A DNA stretch of 32,970 bases from Litorisediminicola beolgyonensis (GTDB lineage: Bacteria > Pseudomonadota > Alphaproteobacteria > Rhodobacterales > Rhodobacteraceae): NCBI RefSeq assembly GCF_042679605.1, contig NZ_JBHTMU010000043.1, forward strand, positions 1 through 32,970, given 5' to 3'. Below, one piece after another: positions 7,789 to 16,606 of the stretch (position 1 is the stretch's first letter; each line of letters begins with the position of its first letter). The translations under genes were made by a program, and so were the position numbers. The notes below the pieces were generated by a model that saw only the letters and a list, made by a program, of their open reading frames with translations, was not told the origin of the DNA and made no database searches.

Positions 7789-9083
7789 GCCAGTCTCTTC
7801 GCACCGCGCTGCTCTTCGGCATGGCCGCGCTTCTGATCGTCGGTACCGGGCTTATGCAGAGCTGGAACTCGGCGCTCCTGATCCTGAACATGGGGCTCGT
7901 GAGCGCCGTGATGGCGCTGGGGGTGAACCTGCAATGGGGCTTCGCGGGCCTCTTCAACGTGGGCGTCATGGGCTTTGTCGCGCTCGGCGGGCTCGCCGTG
8001 GTGCTGATCTCGCAGCCGCCGGTGCCCGAGGCGTGGGCGGCGGGCGGCACGCGCATCCTCGCGGGGCTCGTCCTCGGCGCGGCGACGGTCGTGGGCGCGG
8101 TCCTGGCCTGGAGCGCGCTCGCGGGCCGCGCGCGCGGCTGGGCGGTGGCGGTGATCCTGGTGGCGGGGTTCTTCATCTTCCGCGCGGTCTTCGATCCGGG
8201 CGTCGATGCTGTCGAGGGCGTCGATGCGGCTGTCTCGGGCTATCTCGGCGGCCTGAACCTGCCGGTGCTCCTGGCCTGGCCGGTCGGAGGGCTTCTGGCG
8301 GCGGGTGCTGCCTGGGCCATCGGCAAGACAGCACTTGGGCTCCGCTCGGACTACTTGGCCATCGCCACGCTCGGCATCGCCGAGATCATCATCGCGGTCC
8401 TCAAGAACGAGGACTGGCTGGCGCGCGGCGTGAAGAACGTGATCGGCCTGCCCCGCCCGGTGCCCTACGAAATCGACCTGCAGAACGATCCCGCCTTCGT
8501 CGAGCGCGCGGCGGGCTGGGGGCTCGATCCGACGACGGCCTCGACGCTCTACGTCAAGGCGGGATACGCGCTTCTCTTCGCCGCCGTGCTGATCATCGTG
8601 CTGGTCCTCGCGCAGCTGGCGCTCAACTCGCCCTGGGGCCGGATGATGCGGGCGATCCGCGACAACGAGACCGCGGCGCGCGCCATGGGCAAGGACGTCA
8701 CCGCGCGGCACCTGCAGGTCTTCGTGCTGGGCTCGGCCATCTGCGGCGTCGCGGGCGCGATGATGACCACCCTCGACGGGCAGCTCACGCCGGGCACCTA
8801 CCAGCCGCTGCGCTTCACCTTCCTGATCTGGGTGATGGTGATCGTCGGCGGCTCGGGCAACAATTTCGGCGCCGTGCTGGGCGGGTTCCTGATCTGGTTT
8901 CTCTGGGTGCAGGTCGAGCCGCTGGGCCAGCTTCTGATGGATGTGCTCACCGCGCCGATGGGCGATGGCTGGCTGAAATCGCATCTGCAGGACAGCGTGC
9001 AGCACATGCGGCTTCTGACGATGGGGCTGATCCTGCTGCTGGTGCTGCGATTCTCGCCGCGGGGTCTTTTGCCCGAACGCTAG
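7785..9083 (+). CDS. livM: ABC transporter permease, LivM type
   Basis: 432-residue membrane permease, partner of LivH. The family region NLQWGFAGLFNVGVMGFVALGG is near residues 47-68. A coupling segment GRMMRAIRDNETAARAMGKDV is followed by a helix-rich C-terminus with FLIWVMVIVGGSGNNFGAVLGG. It is about 80-100 residues longer than common LivM proteins. The extra length is an additional hydrophobic segment after the first core helices (about residues 85-130) and a long loop before YLAIATLGIAEI. It is the last gene of the transporter operon; the response-regulator reading frame begins about 30-90 bases downstream. Confidence 0.92.
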   Translation: MSQSLRTALLFGMAALLIVGTGLMQSWNSALLILNMGLVSAVMALGVNLQWGFAGLFNVGVMGFVALGGLAVVLISQPPVPEAWAAGGTRILAGLVLGAATVVGAVLAWSALAGRARGWAVAVILVAGFFIFRAVFDPGVDAVEGVDAAVSGYLGGLNLPVLLAWPVGGLLAAGAAWAIGKTALGLRSDYLAIATLGIAEIIIAVLKNEDWLARGVKNVIGLPRPVPYEIDLQNDPAFVERAAGWGLDPTTASTLYVKAGYALLFAAVLIIVLVLAQLALNSPWGRMMRAIRDNETAARAMGKDVTARHLQVFVLGSAICGVAGAMMTTLDGQLTPGTYQPLRFTFLIWVMVIVGGSGNNFGAVLGGFLIWFLWVQVEPLGQLLMDVLTAPMGDGWLKSHLQDSVQHMRLLTMGLILLLVLRFSPRGLLPER

Positions 9084-9116
9084 GGCCCCGCTTAAGACCT
9101 TTGGCCAAGAGACGAC

Positions 9117-9863
9117 GTGCCGCAGCGCGGCTACTCTGGTCTCAAGATGCCATACGATCGCACACGCCCCATGACCCATGCCGCCCCATCCGAGGACCGA
9201 CTGCCCAAGCGGGCGATGGTCGTCGATGATCACCCGCTGTTCTGCGACGCCATCCAGCTGACGCTTGACTCGATCGCCGAGTTCGAGAGCATGCGCACCT
9301 GCGGCACGCTCGCGGGCGCGCTGGAAGCGCTCGAGGAGGAGCCCGCGGATTTCGTGGTGCTCGATCTGAACCTGCCGGACGTCAACGGGCTCGACGGGCT
9401 GGTCCGGCTCCGGACGGCCGCGCCCAAGGCGATGATCCTCGTCGCCTCCTCGATGGCCGACAACCGGATGATCTGCCACACGCTCCGAGCCGGTGCGGAC
9501 GGGTTCGTCCCCAAGCACTCCCAGCGGGCGATCTTCCGCCGCGCTTTCGAGAGCCTCACCCGCGGCGAACGCTTCACGCCCGACGGCTATATCGACCCCG
9601 AGGGCAATGCCGAGCGGGGCGCGGCGCCGCTCGACGCGCTCGACCGGCTGGCGACGCTGACCAACCAGCAGTCGCGCATCCTGACGCTGATTTGCGAAGG
9701 CAAGCTCAACAAGCAGATCGCCTGGGAGCTGTCGATCGCCGAAACCACGGTCAAGGCCCATGTCACCGCGATCATGCGCAAGCTCGGCGTCCAGAGCCGG
9801 ACCCAGGCGGTGCTCATCGCGCAGGAAGCCAGCTTCAACCGGGTCTTGCCAAGCGACGGCTAG
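9117..9863 (+). CDS. Two-component response regulator, receiver plus LuxR-type HTH
   Basis: About 230-248 residues. A receiver domain starts at KRAMVVDDHPLFCD (acidic pair D37/D38), with the phosphoacceptor Asp83 in VVLDLNLPDVNG and the conserved Lys133 in GFVPKHS. A LuxR/NarL-type HTH (LTNQQSRILTLICEGKLNKQ, then TTVKAHVTAIMRKLGVQSR) ends the protein. It should bind DNA when phosphorylated. The hybrid kinase two genes downstream is the likely partner, perhaps through a phosphotransfer step. The start is not secure: GTG 9117 has a weak AAGAG upstream, while ATG 9147 and ATG 9171 have none. FlhR/ErbR-type regulators of alcohol and C1 oxidation are similar in plan, but I cannot show orthology. 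Confidence 0.88.
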   Translation: MPQRGYSGLKMPYDRTRPMTHAAPSEDRLPKRAMVVDDHPLFCDAIQLTLDSIAEFESMRTCGTLAGALEALEEEPADFVVLDLNLPDVNGLDGLVRLRTAAPKAMILVASSMADNRMICHTLRAGADGFVPKHSQRAIFRRAFESLTRGERFTPDGYIDPEGNAERGAAPLDALDRLATLTNQQSRILTLICEGKLNKQIAWELSIAETTVKAHVTAIMRKLGVQSRTQAVLIAQEASFNRVLPSDG

Positions 9864-9902
9864 GTTCCGTATCGTCGGGCCAGCCATGGGAGGAGACAGG
9901 GC

Positions 9903-11096
9903 TTGGACGGGCCGGGTACCGACATGCGTCCGGCGGGTGCGGGACACCTGTCGGACATGATCCGCGTCGCGCAGATTGATCATGCTGCGCCTGACGCGCT
10001 CGACCGTCTTGTCGCCGATCTCGGTCCCGGCCCCTTCTCTCTCGTCTGCCTCTTCGTCACGCCCCAGGCGCAGTTCGCCGAGATCGTCGCGCGCACCGAG
10101 ACGCGCTTCGGCGCGGCCGAGGTGCTCGCCTGCACCACCGCCGGAGAGATCGGGCGCGGCGGCTACGAGGAAGGACAGATCGTTGCGCTCGGCTTCCCAA
10201 AGGCGCAGTTCCGCGCGGTGACGCGGGCGCTCGACGATCTGGCGGTGGCCGACGAGCGGACCATCGGCGACCTGCTCCTGCAGGAGCGCATGGCGCTGAC
10301 CAACGCCGCCGAGGGCATGGCCCACGAGTTCGCCTTCCTGATGGTCGACGGCCTGTCGATGCGCGAGGAGCACCTGACCCACGCGCTGGCCGCGGGGCTG
10401 GGCTCGATGCCGCTCTTCGGTGGCTCTTCGGGCGACGGCGACCGGTTCCGCGAAACCTACCTGGCGCGCAACGGCGCGGTCCTGAACGATGCCGCGGTGC
10501 TGGCGCTGGTGCGCACGAGGTGCCCGGTGCGCGTCTTCAGCCTCGACAACATGGTGCCGACCGAGACGCGCATGGTCGTGACCGGCGCCGATCCCGCGCG
10601 GCGTGTCGTGACCGAGATCAACGCCGAACCGGCGGCGCAGGAATATGCGCGGCTCCTGGGCAAGGACCCGGCGCAGCTCGATCCGTTCACCTTTGCCGCG
10701 CATCCGGTGGTGGTCCGCTTGGGCGACAGCCACCACACCCGCGCGATCCAGAGGGTGAACGAGGCGGGCGAGCTGGTGTTCTTCTCCGCGATCAACGAGG
10801 GCATGGTGCTGACGCTTGCGGACCATGACGACATTTCGACCCATCTCGACCAGGCGCTCAGCCGCTTTGCGCCCGCGGGTCAGGCGCCGGAGCTGATCCT
10901 CGGCTGCGACTGCATCCTGCGCCGGATCGAGGCCGGGCAAAGCCAGAAGACCCGCGACGTCTCGTCGATCCTCCAGAAACACAAGGTGTTCGGCTTCTCG
11001 ACCTATGGCGAACAGATCGGCGCGCTGCATGTGAACCAGACCCTGACCGGCGTCGCCTTCTACCCCCCTGACACGGACGGGGCCGAATGTCCCTGA
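9903..11096 (+). CDS. FIST-domain sensory protein (NosP-like arrangement)
   Basis: About 397 residues with FIST_N (roughly 35-230; LVCLFVTPQAQFAEI, LACTTAGEIG, PLFGGSSGDGDRF) and FIST_C (about 235-385; PAAQEYARLLG, then GCDCILRR and FGFSTYGEQIG). FIST proteins are cytosolic ligand sensors. A subgroup called NosP binds haem and senses nitric oxide, and is encoded beside the hybrid kinase that it inhibits. The arrangement here, a FIST gene overlapping a hybrid kinase gene by 10 bases, matches that pattern, but haem binding cannot be seen in the sequence. The start is TTG 9903 because GGGAGGAG sits seven bases upstream; ATG 9924 and ATG 9957 are in frame but lack such a site. Confidence 0.85.
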   Translation: MDGPGTDMRPAGAGHLSDMIRVAQIDHAAPDALDRLVADLGPGPFSLVCLFVTPQAQFAEIVARTETRFGAAEVLACTTAGEIGRGGYEEGQIVALGFPKAQFRAVTRALDDLAVADERTIGDLLLQERMALTNAAEGMAHEFAFLMVDGLSMREEHLTHALAAGLGSMPLFGGSSGDGDRFRETYLARNGAVLNDAAVLALVRTRCPVRVFSLDNMVPTETRMVVTGADPARRVVTEINAEPAAQEYARLLGKDPAQLDPFTFAAHPVVVRLGDSHHTRAIQRVNEAGELVFFSAINEGMVLTLADHDDISTHLDQALSRFAPAGQAPELILGCDCILRRIEAGQSQKTRDVSSILQKHKVFGFSTYGEQIGALHVNQTLTGVAFYPPDTDGAECP

Positions 11097-13303
11097 TCAA
11101 CCCGCGGGACGCGCTCGAACGGCAGAACGAGAAGCTCCTGAAGATCACCGAAAGCCTGATGCGCCGCGTCGAATACCAGACCGCGCAATCGGGGGCCGCC
11201 TATTCGCAGTTCGAGCGCGCGGCGCTTCTGGAAAAGCGGGTGCGCCAGCGCACCGAGGAGCTCGAGCGGACGCTCGACCTTCTGCATGAAAGCAACGCCC
11301 AGCTCGCGCGCGCCACAGCCGAGGCCGAATCCGCGCGGCGCGACCTTGCCGACGCGATCGAGACGGTGGACGAGGGCTTCGCCTTCTTCGATCCCGAGGA
11401 TCGGCTGATCCTCTGCAACTCGCGCTTCTGCCGCGATTTCAGGGAGTTGCAGCCGGTTCTGAAACCGGGTCTCAGCTTCGACGACTATGTGGACCGGATC
11501 AGCCGCGCGCGGCAGCTTGTCCGGCCCGAGGGCACCTCGCCCGAGGCCTGGGCGCGCGAGCGTCGGGCGCGCCATGCCGACCGGCACGTCATGTTCACCG
11601 TCGAGCTCGAGGGCGACCGCTGGCTTCAGGTCAGCGAGCACCGCACCAGCCAGGGCGGCACGGTGATGCTCCAGACCGATGTCACCGACATCGTCCGGCT
11701 CGAACGGCAGGAGCGCGCGCGGCTCATCGACAAGCAGGCCCGGCTGGTGCGCGCCACGCTCGATCATCTCGATCAGGGGGTCGCGATCTTCGACGAAGAG
11801 AAGCGGCTTCTGGGCTGGAACCGGCGGCTCGGCACTCTTCTTGCGCTCGACGCGCGCTACCTGCGGATCGGGACCGAGTTCGACGGGCTCCTGGCGCAGC
11901 TGCGCCGCAGCGCGCGCTTTGCCGATAGCGGCGATATGGCCCGGTTCCGTGCCTGGGCCGAGGCCGAAAGCACCGGGCCGCGTGGCCCCATTGATTTCGA
12001 GATCCGGCAAGGCCCGCGGCAGGTGCTGCATGTGTTCGGGCGCGGCATGCCCGACAACGGCTTCGTGCTGTCGGTGACCGATGTCACGCTCGAGCGCAGC
12101 GCCGCCGAGCGGCTGGCCCAGATCAACGAGGAACTGGAACAGCGGGTCGTTGCCCGCACGCTCGATCTCGAGGACGCGCTGGCCACGGCCGAGCGGGCCA
12201 ATGCCTCGAAAAACCGGTTCGTTGCAGCGGCGTCTCACGATCTCCTGCAGCCGCTTTCGGCCGCGAAACTCTATATCTCCGGCCTCGCCGACCGGCTTAC
12301 CGAGCCGCGCGACCAAGCGGTGCTGCAGAAGGCCGAGACCGCACTCTCGAGCGCCGAGGGGCTGATCGACGCGCTTCTCGACATCTCCAAGCTCGAATCC
12401 GAGGGGCTGAGTTTCGACATCCGACCCGTGGCGCTGCGCGAGATCTTCGGCCCGCTCCGCGACGAGATGGCCGTCCTTGCCGAGCGCAAGGGGCTGCAGC
12501 TGCGGGTGGTGGACAGCGCGCTCTGGGTCGAGAGCGATCCCTCTTATCTGCGCCGCGTCGCGCAGAACCTGATCTCGAACGCGATCCGCTACACCGAGAC
12601 CGGTCGCGTCCTTGTCGGGGCGCGGCGTGTCGGCGGCGCGGCCCGGATCGAGGTGCATGACACCGGTCCCGGCATCGCGGAGGCCGATCAGCAGACGATC
12701 TTCGAGGAGTTCAAGCGCCTGGGCGCAACGGGCTCCGGCGGCGGCAGCGAGGGCTTGGGCCTGGGTCTCGCCATCGTCGACCGCGCCTGCGCGCGGCTTG
12801 GCCACCCCCTGGCCCTGCGCTCGCAGCCGGGTCGCGGCAGTTGCTTTTCGGTGCGGGTGCCGGTGGTCGATGAGGCGGTCGGACGCCCGACGCCGATCCA
12901 TCGCCGCCCCGGCGCGCGCCGCAGCGACGTGGCGGGTCTCGTGGTCATGGCGGTCGAGAACGAGCCGGATCTCCGCCGCGCGCTGGCGCTTCTCGTGGAA
13001 AGCTGGGGCGTCGACATGATCGAGGCCGAGGACGCCGAAAGCGCCGAGGCGCTCTTGGCCGATCTCGGGATCGTGCCCGATGCCCTGCTGCTCGATCAGC
13101 GGCTGGGATCGGGCGTGACGGGAACCGAGCTCTATGCGCGGCTCCGCAGTCGCTACGGGCCGATCCCGGCGATGGTGATCTCGGCGGATCGATCGCCGGA
13201 TCTGGCGAGCGCGTGCAAGTCGCTCGGGCTCACGCTGCTGCGCAAGCCCGTCGATCCGAACGCGCTGAGCCTGTTTCTGGAATCGGTGGCCGAGGCGCTC
13301 TGA
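11087..13303 (+). CDS. Hybrid histidine kinase with coiled coil, two PAS domains and C-terminal receiver
   Basis: 738 residues with no membrane segment, so cytosolic. In order: N-terminal coiled coil (about 8-90), PAS (about 92-205, ETVDEGFAFFDPEDRLILCN), PAS (about 224-335, DHLDQGVAIFDEEKRLLGWN), second short coiled coil, HisKA with His384 in AAASHDLLQPLSA, HATPase (N box NLISNAIRY near 494, HDTGPGI, GLGLGLAIV) and a receiver (about 615-735) with Asp670 in LLLDQRL and Lys720 in LRKPVD. The plan resembles NahK/ErcS'-type and FlhS-type kinases. It overlaps the FIST gene by 10 bases, so the two are translationally coupled and very likely one sensory unit. Its output is probably the LuxR-type regulator upstream. 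Confidence 0.92.
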   Translation: MSLINPRDALERQNEKLLKITESLMRRVEYQTAQSGAAYSQFERAALLEKRVRQRTEELERTLDLLHESNAQLARATAEAESARRDLADAIETVDEGFAFFDPEDRLILCNSRFCRDFRELQPVLKPGLSFDDYVDRISRARQLVRPEGTSPEAWARERRARHADRHVMFTVELEGDRWLQVSEHRTSQGGTVMLQTDVTDIVRLERQERARLIDKQARLVRATLDHLDQGVAIFDEEKRLLGWNRRLGTLLALDARYLRIGTEFDGLLAQLRRSARFADSGDMARFRAWAEAESTGPRGPIDFEIRQGPRQVLHVFGRGMPDNGFVLSVTDVTLERSAAERLAQINEELEQRVVARTLDLEDALATAERANASKNRFVAAASHDLLQPLSAAKLYISGLADRLTEPRDQAVLQKAETALSSAEGLIDALLDISKLESEGLSFDIRPVALREIFGPLRDEMAVLAERKGLQLRVVDSALWVESDPSYLRRVAQNLISNAIRYTETGRVLVGARRVGGAARIEVHDTGPGIAEADQQTIFEEFKRLGATGSGGGSEGLGLGLAIVDRACARLGHPLALRSQPGRGSCFSVRVPVVDEAVGRPTPIHRRPGARRSDVAGLVVMAVENEPDLRRALALLVESWGVDMIEAEDAESAEALLADLGIVPDALLLDQRLGSGVTGTELYARLRSRYGPIPAMVISADRSPDLASACKSLGLTLLRKPVDPNALSLFLESVAEAL

Positions 13304-13306
13304 CGA

Positions 13307-13579
13307 TCAGAGCATGACCTTGCAGCCGCGATGCGCGGGCTTCTGGCCGACATGGTGCGGGTTCAGGATCAGGACCCAGCGGGTCGGATAGCCCGGCGCC
13401 TTGGTGCGCGAATAGGTGCAGCCGTCCTGAGTCGTGAACCACTGGCCTTCGAAGGTCTCGCCCGGAACGGCAGAGCCGCCCTTGGTGCTGAAAATGGGCG
13501 AGGTCGGGCCCTGCGTCTGCGCGGCGGCGGCACCGGCAAGGCCGAGCGCGAGGGCGGCGGTGAGGATCAGGCGGGTCAT
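13307..13579 (-). CDS. Small secreted protein, unknown
   Basis: 90 residues, not recognised. Residues 1-20 are a clear signal peptide (MTRLILTAALALGLAGAAAA). The mature protein has two cysteines (DGCTYSR, HRGCKVML) and a short aromatic-rich middle (GQWFTTQDG, PTRWVLILNPHH). Similar small proteins are common next to other genes in this bacterial group, but no function is known to me. The ATG has AAGGAG seven bases upstream. It is convergent with the hybrid kinase gene, only three bases apart. Confidence 0.75.
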   Translation of the reverse strand: MTRLILTAALALGLAGAAAAQTQGPTSPIFSTKGGSAVPGETFEGQWFTTQDGCTYSRTKAPGYPTRWVLILNPHHVGQKPAHRGCKVML

Positions 13580-13716
13580 GGCAGCACTCCTTTGGATCGG
13601 TCGCGGATCACCGCGAAAGCGATGTCCTTTGCGACGGTCTTGCCATGCGGACGGGGCGGAAATGTGACCGGAGCGCGGCAGGCCCTTGGCACCGGCCGGC
13701 AGAGTTTATCGATGGT

Positions 13717-15003
13717 TTACCGGGCGATAACGATATCCGCCTGGAGCCCGCCGAGACGCTCGCTCTGATCGAGACGCAGGACGCCGCCATGCCCGCGCGC
13801 GATATCCGCGGCGATGGCAAGGCCCAGCCCCACGCCCGAGCCGCGGTCCTGGTTGCGCGCCGGATCGAGCCGGGCGAAGGGCTTCAGCGCCTGTTCGCGG
13901 TCCTCCGCGGCGATGCCCGGGCCGTCATCCTCGACCCGGAACCGCACCATCCGGTCGGTCACCGTGACCGACAGCTCGCACCGGGTGCCGTAGCGCACCG
14001 CGTTGCCGATCAGGTTGTCGAGCGCGCGCCGCATCGCCACCGGGCGCAGGGTCACGCTGCCCTGCCCCGTCACCTCGTGGACCGCCACGTTCTGGCCGTT
14101 GCGCACCGCATCGGCCACCGCCGCCTCGATCAACGCGCCGGGCTCCACCATCTCGGGCGTCCCGCTTTCCGCCGCCCCTCGGGCGAAATCGAGAAAGGCG
14201 TCGATCAGGCGCTGCATCTCGGTCACGTCGCGTTCGAGCGGCTCGCGGTCCTCGTCCTCCAGCATCGACAGCGCGAGCTTCATCCGCGTGAGCGGGGTCC
14301 TGAGATCGTGGCTCACCCCCGAGAGCATCATCGTGCGCTGCTCGATCTGCCGCTCGATCCGGGCGCGCATGTCGATGAAGGCATTGCCGGCCGAGCGCAC
14401 CTCGACCGCGCCCGAGGGCGCATAGGGCACGTGCCGCCCGCGTCCGAAGGCCTCGGCGGCGTGGGCGAGCCGGGTGATCGGGCGGAGCTGGTTGCGCAGG
14501 TAGAGATAGGCGATGGCCGTCATCAGCACGCCGAAGACGACCATGTTCACGAAGAGCTGGTGCGGGTTCGAGGCCGAGGCCCGGTCGCGGTCGAAACTGA
14601 CCGCCAGGGGCCCCTCCGGCGCATCGACATAGACCGTCACATTGGCGGTATCCGGCAGCACCACGGCGCGCGCGCCCGGCACCCGGCGCATCAGTTCGCG
14701 GATCACCACGATGCCGGTCAGATCGTACCAGCGGCGGCTGTTCGCCTGCGGCATCGCCCCGGGCGCGACCTGCGCGATGTCGAGCTCCAGCACCGCGGCG
14801 AGAGACGGGTCGTCGCGCCGGGTGACGAGCGCGATCTCGCGCGCCACCGCATCGCTCAGCTGCTCGCTCACGCCCTCGAAATGGCGCTGGATGAAGACGA
14901 CCGACACCACGAGCTGCAGCGTCACGACCGGCAGCACGAGGATCAGGAAGGCGCGCGCGTAGATCCCGCGCGGCATGTATCGTTTGAGCCATTCGAAGGA
15001 CAT
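13717..15003 (-). CDS. EnvZ-type membrane sensor histidine kinase
   Basis: 428 residues. A first membrane helix (about 16-38), a periplasmic domain (about 40-148), a second helix (about 149-168), a HAMP region (RNQLRPITRLAHAAEAFGRG), HisKA with His232 in LSGVSHDLRTPLTR, and HATPase with NLIGNAVRYG, VEDDGPGI and GVGLGLAIA. This is the plan of EnvZ-like kinases that pair with OmpR-type regulators. No response-regulator gene adjoins it here: the gene upstream is divergent and encodes a hydrolase. The partner must be encoded elsewhere or to be found by homology. The stimulus is unknown. Confidence 0.9.
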   Translation of the reverse strand: MSFEWLKRYMPRGIYARAFLILVLPVVTLQLVVSVVFIQRHFEGVSEQLSDAVAREIALVTRRDDPSLAAVLELDIAQVAPGAMPQANSRRWYDLTGIVVIRELMRRVPGARAVVLPDTANVTVYVDAPEGPLAVSFDRDRASASNPHQLFVNMVVFGVLMTAIAYLYLRNQLRPITRLAHAAEAFGRGRHVPYAPSGAVEVRSAGNAFIDMRARIERQIEQRTMMLSGVSHDLRTPLTRMKLALSMLEDEDREPLERDVTEMQRLIDAFLDFARGAAESGTPEMVEPGALIEAAVADAVRNGQNVAVHEVTGQGSVTLRPVAMRRALDNLIGNAVRYGTRCELSVTVTDRMVRFRVEDDGPGIAAEDREQALKPFARLDPARNQDRGSGVGLGLAIAADIARGHGGVLRLDQSERLGGLQADIVIAR

Positions 15004-15063
15004 GCGCTAAGGCTAGCCAATGCGCATCGCCTCCACCATGCCCAAAGCGGGCCGCCTGCCCCG

Positions 15064-15984
15064 ATGAGTGGCCCCGATCCCGATCCGGGGTTCCGGCCCG
15101 TTCACGGCCACCCCGAGCCCTTGGGCGACGGGCTTTTTCGGATCGTGGCACCGAACCCCTCGCCGATGACCTTTCGCGGCACCAATACCTATGTGATCGG
15201 GCGCCGCGATCTCTTCGTGATCGACCCCGGGCCCGATGATCCCTGCCATCTGCAGGCGATCCTCTCGGCGCTCCCGGAGCGGTCGCGGGTGCGGCATATC
15301 CTGGTCACCCATGCCCATCTCGACCACTCGCACCTGGCCCGCACGCTGTCGCGCGAAACCGGCGCGCCGGTCCTGGCCTTCGGCGGTCCGCAAGCGGGCC
15401 GGAGCGCCGTGATGGAGAGGCTGGCCGAGGGCGGTCTCGTCCAGGGCGGCGAAGGTGTCGACCACGGCTTCGCCCCCGATGCCCGGCTTGGAGATGGCGA
15501 CGAGATCGCCAGCGGCGACTACCGCATCCGCGCCCTGCACACGCCGGGGCATTTCGGCAATCACCTGTCCTTCGACTGGGACGGGACGCTCTTCACCGGC
15601 GACCTTGTGATGGGCTGGGCCAGCTCGATGGTGTCGCCGCCCGATGGCGATCTGACCGATTTCATGGCGTCCCTGACCCGGCTGAACCGCCACCGCTGGA
15701 GCCGCCTCCTGCCCGGCCACGGCGCCCCGGTCGAGGACGCCTCGGCGCGGCTCTCGGGCCTTCTGGCGCACCGCCGCGCGCGCGAGGCGCAGATCCTCGC
15801 GGCCCTCGCCGCGGGCCCCGCCACGCTAAAGGCGCTGACCGCCCGCATCTACACCGACACCGACCCCCGCCTCCTGCCCGCCGCGGCGCGGAACGTCCTG
15901 GCCCATCTCATTGATCTGATGGGACAATCGCGCGTCACCCATGCCGGGGACCTGAGCCCCGAGGCTGTCTTCTCGCTGTCCTGA
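15064..15984 (+). CDS. Metallo-beta-lactamase-fold hydrolase (LACTB2/glyoxalase II-like)
   Basis: 306 residues. The zinc-binding THAHLDHSH motif is near residue 82, further ligands lie in HTPGHFGNH (His near 163) and LFTGDLVMGW, and LLPGHGAPV provides the last His. A C-terminal winged-helix-like tail (about 240-306) resembles the LACTB2 group, whose members are hydrolases or RNases. The ATG at 15064 gives a natural N-terminus (the family's P(S/N)PMTFRGTNTYVIG follows about 35 residues later). The open frame extends far upstream, but that part is antisense to the EnvZ-type kinase. The substrate cannot be inferred. Confidence 0.88.
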   Translation: MSGPDPDPGFRPVHGHPEPLGDGLFRIVAPNPSPMTFRGTNTYVIGRRDLFVIDPGPDDPCHLQAILSALPERSRVRHILVTHAHLDHSHLARTLSRETGAPVLAFGGPQAGRSAVMERLAEGGLVQGGEGVDHGFAPDARLGDGDEIASGDYRIRALHTPGHFGNHLSFDWDGTLFTGDLVMGWASSMVSPPDGDLTDFMASLTRLNRHRWSRLLPGHGAPVEDASARLSGLLAHRRAREAQILAALAAGPATLKALTARIYTDTDPRLLPAAARNVLAHLIDLMGQSRVTHAGDLSPEAVFSLS

Positions 15985-16026
15985 AAATCATCGAGCCAAC
16001 CGAGGAAATTTTTCCGCCCGAGCCTC

Positions 16027-16055
16027 TGGACGCGCGAATCCGCTCTTGCTATACG
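16027..16055 (+). promoter_or_regulatory. Possible promoter of tRNA-Asn
   Basis: A -10-like TATACG at 16050-16055 lies 10 bases before the mature tRNA 5' end. A -35-like TGGACG at 16027-16032 stands 17 bases further upstream. Confidence 0.4.
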
Positions 16056-16065
16056 CCCCACGTGT

Positions 16066-16140
16066 TCCGGCGTAGCTCAGCGGTAGAGCAGTTGACTGTT
16101 AATCAATTGGTCGTAGGTTCGATCCCTACCGCCGGAGCCA
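16066..16140 (+). tRNA. tRNA-Asn (anticodon GTT)
   Basis: A complete cloverleaf can be drawn. The acceptor stem TCCGGCG (16066-16072) pairs with CGCCGGA (16130-16136), followed by G and an encoded CCA. The anticodon loop CTGTTAA carries GTT at 16098-16100. The T arm contains GGTTCGATCC. The gene is intact. Its 3' part from 16094 on is the left attachment site of the downstream element, which restored the gene on integration. Confidence 0.97.
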
Positions 16141-16141
16141 A
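16094..16141 (+). other. attL: left attachment site of the integrated element (inside tRNA-Asn)
   Basis: These 48 bases are repeated without mismatch at 30840-30887 (offset 14,746). The repeat starts in the anticodon stem and ends one base past the CCA, the classic target of phage-type tyrosine integrases. Confidence 0.95.
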
Positions 16142-16606
16142 TAAAATCAAGCACTTATAATATTCCCCCGCCCGGTGCGAGGCCCTCAAACACAGCATAG
16201 ACACAGTGTTCTCGTCCGGGCACAGTCCGACCTAGCCGATTGAGGGCTATGGATATTCCTCAGCGCGAGCGTCGCGGAGCCAGCCGAGGCCGGGTCGATA
16301 AGAAGTTCACAGCCCGTGGTCACCAAGTCGCCAGCGTCGCCCCTCGAACTCAGCGCCCTTGGATAGGTTGTGGTGAGCCCACGCGGGCAGTGTGGTCATA
16401 AAGAGAAACGCCTGCGTTGGGTGTTCCGGGTCGGGCACAGCCCCGTCCGTTGCGGATGTTCATGAATTGTTCTATCGTTCAGGCGGTACTGTGACTCTGA
16501 GGCAGCGGAGGGCCGCTCCGGCGCCGCGTCCTGCAGGGAAGGGGTTTCCAAGTCGGGCGCGATGCAGCAATGTCACAGGAAAAGAAAAAGCAGGAGGATC
16601 GGGCAT
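16142..16606. other. Non-coding left end of the island
   Basis: About 465 bases between attL and the methyltransferase start, with no convincing gene. Three CACAG motifs occur close together (16191, 16202, 16221), and GGTGAGCCCA at 16372-16381 recurs near the right end at 30812-30821. They may be integrase arm sites or belong to the promoter of the restriction-modification genes. Confidence 0.4.

Noticed and set aside
7623..11030. Minus-strand open frame of over 1100 codons
   Set aside because: Antisense to LivM, the response regulator and the FIST gene, all with strong family motifs; no start signal and no recognisable domain.
13645..15063. Upstream extension of the metallo-beta-lactamase-fold reading frame
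   Set aside because: Antisense to the EnvZ-type kinase; the hydrolase domain begins only after ATG 15064.
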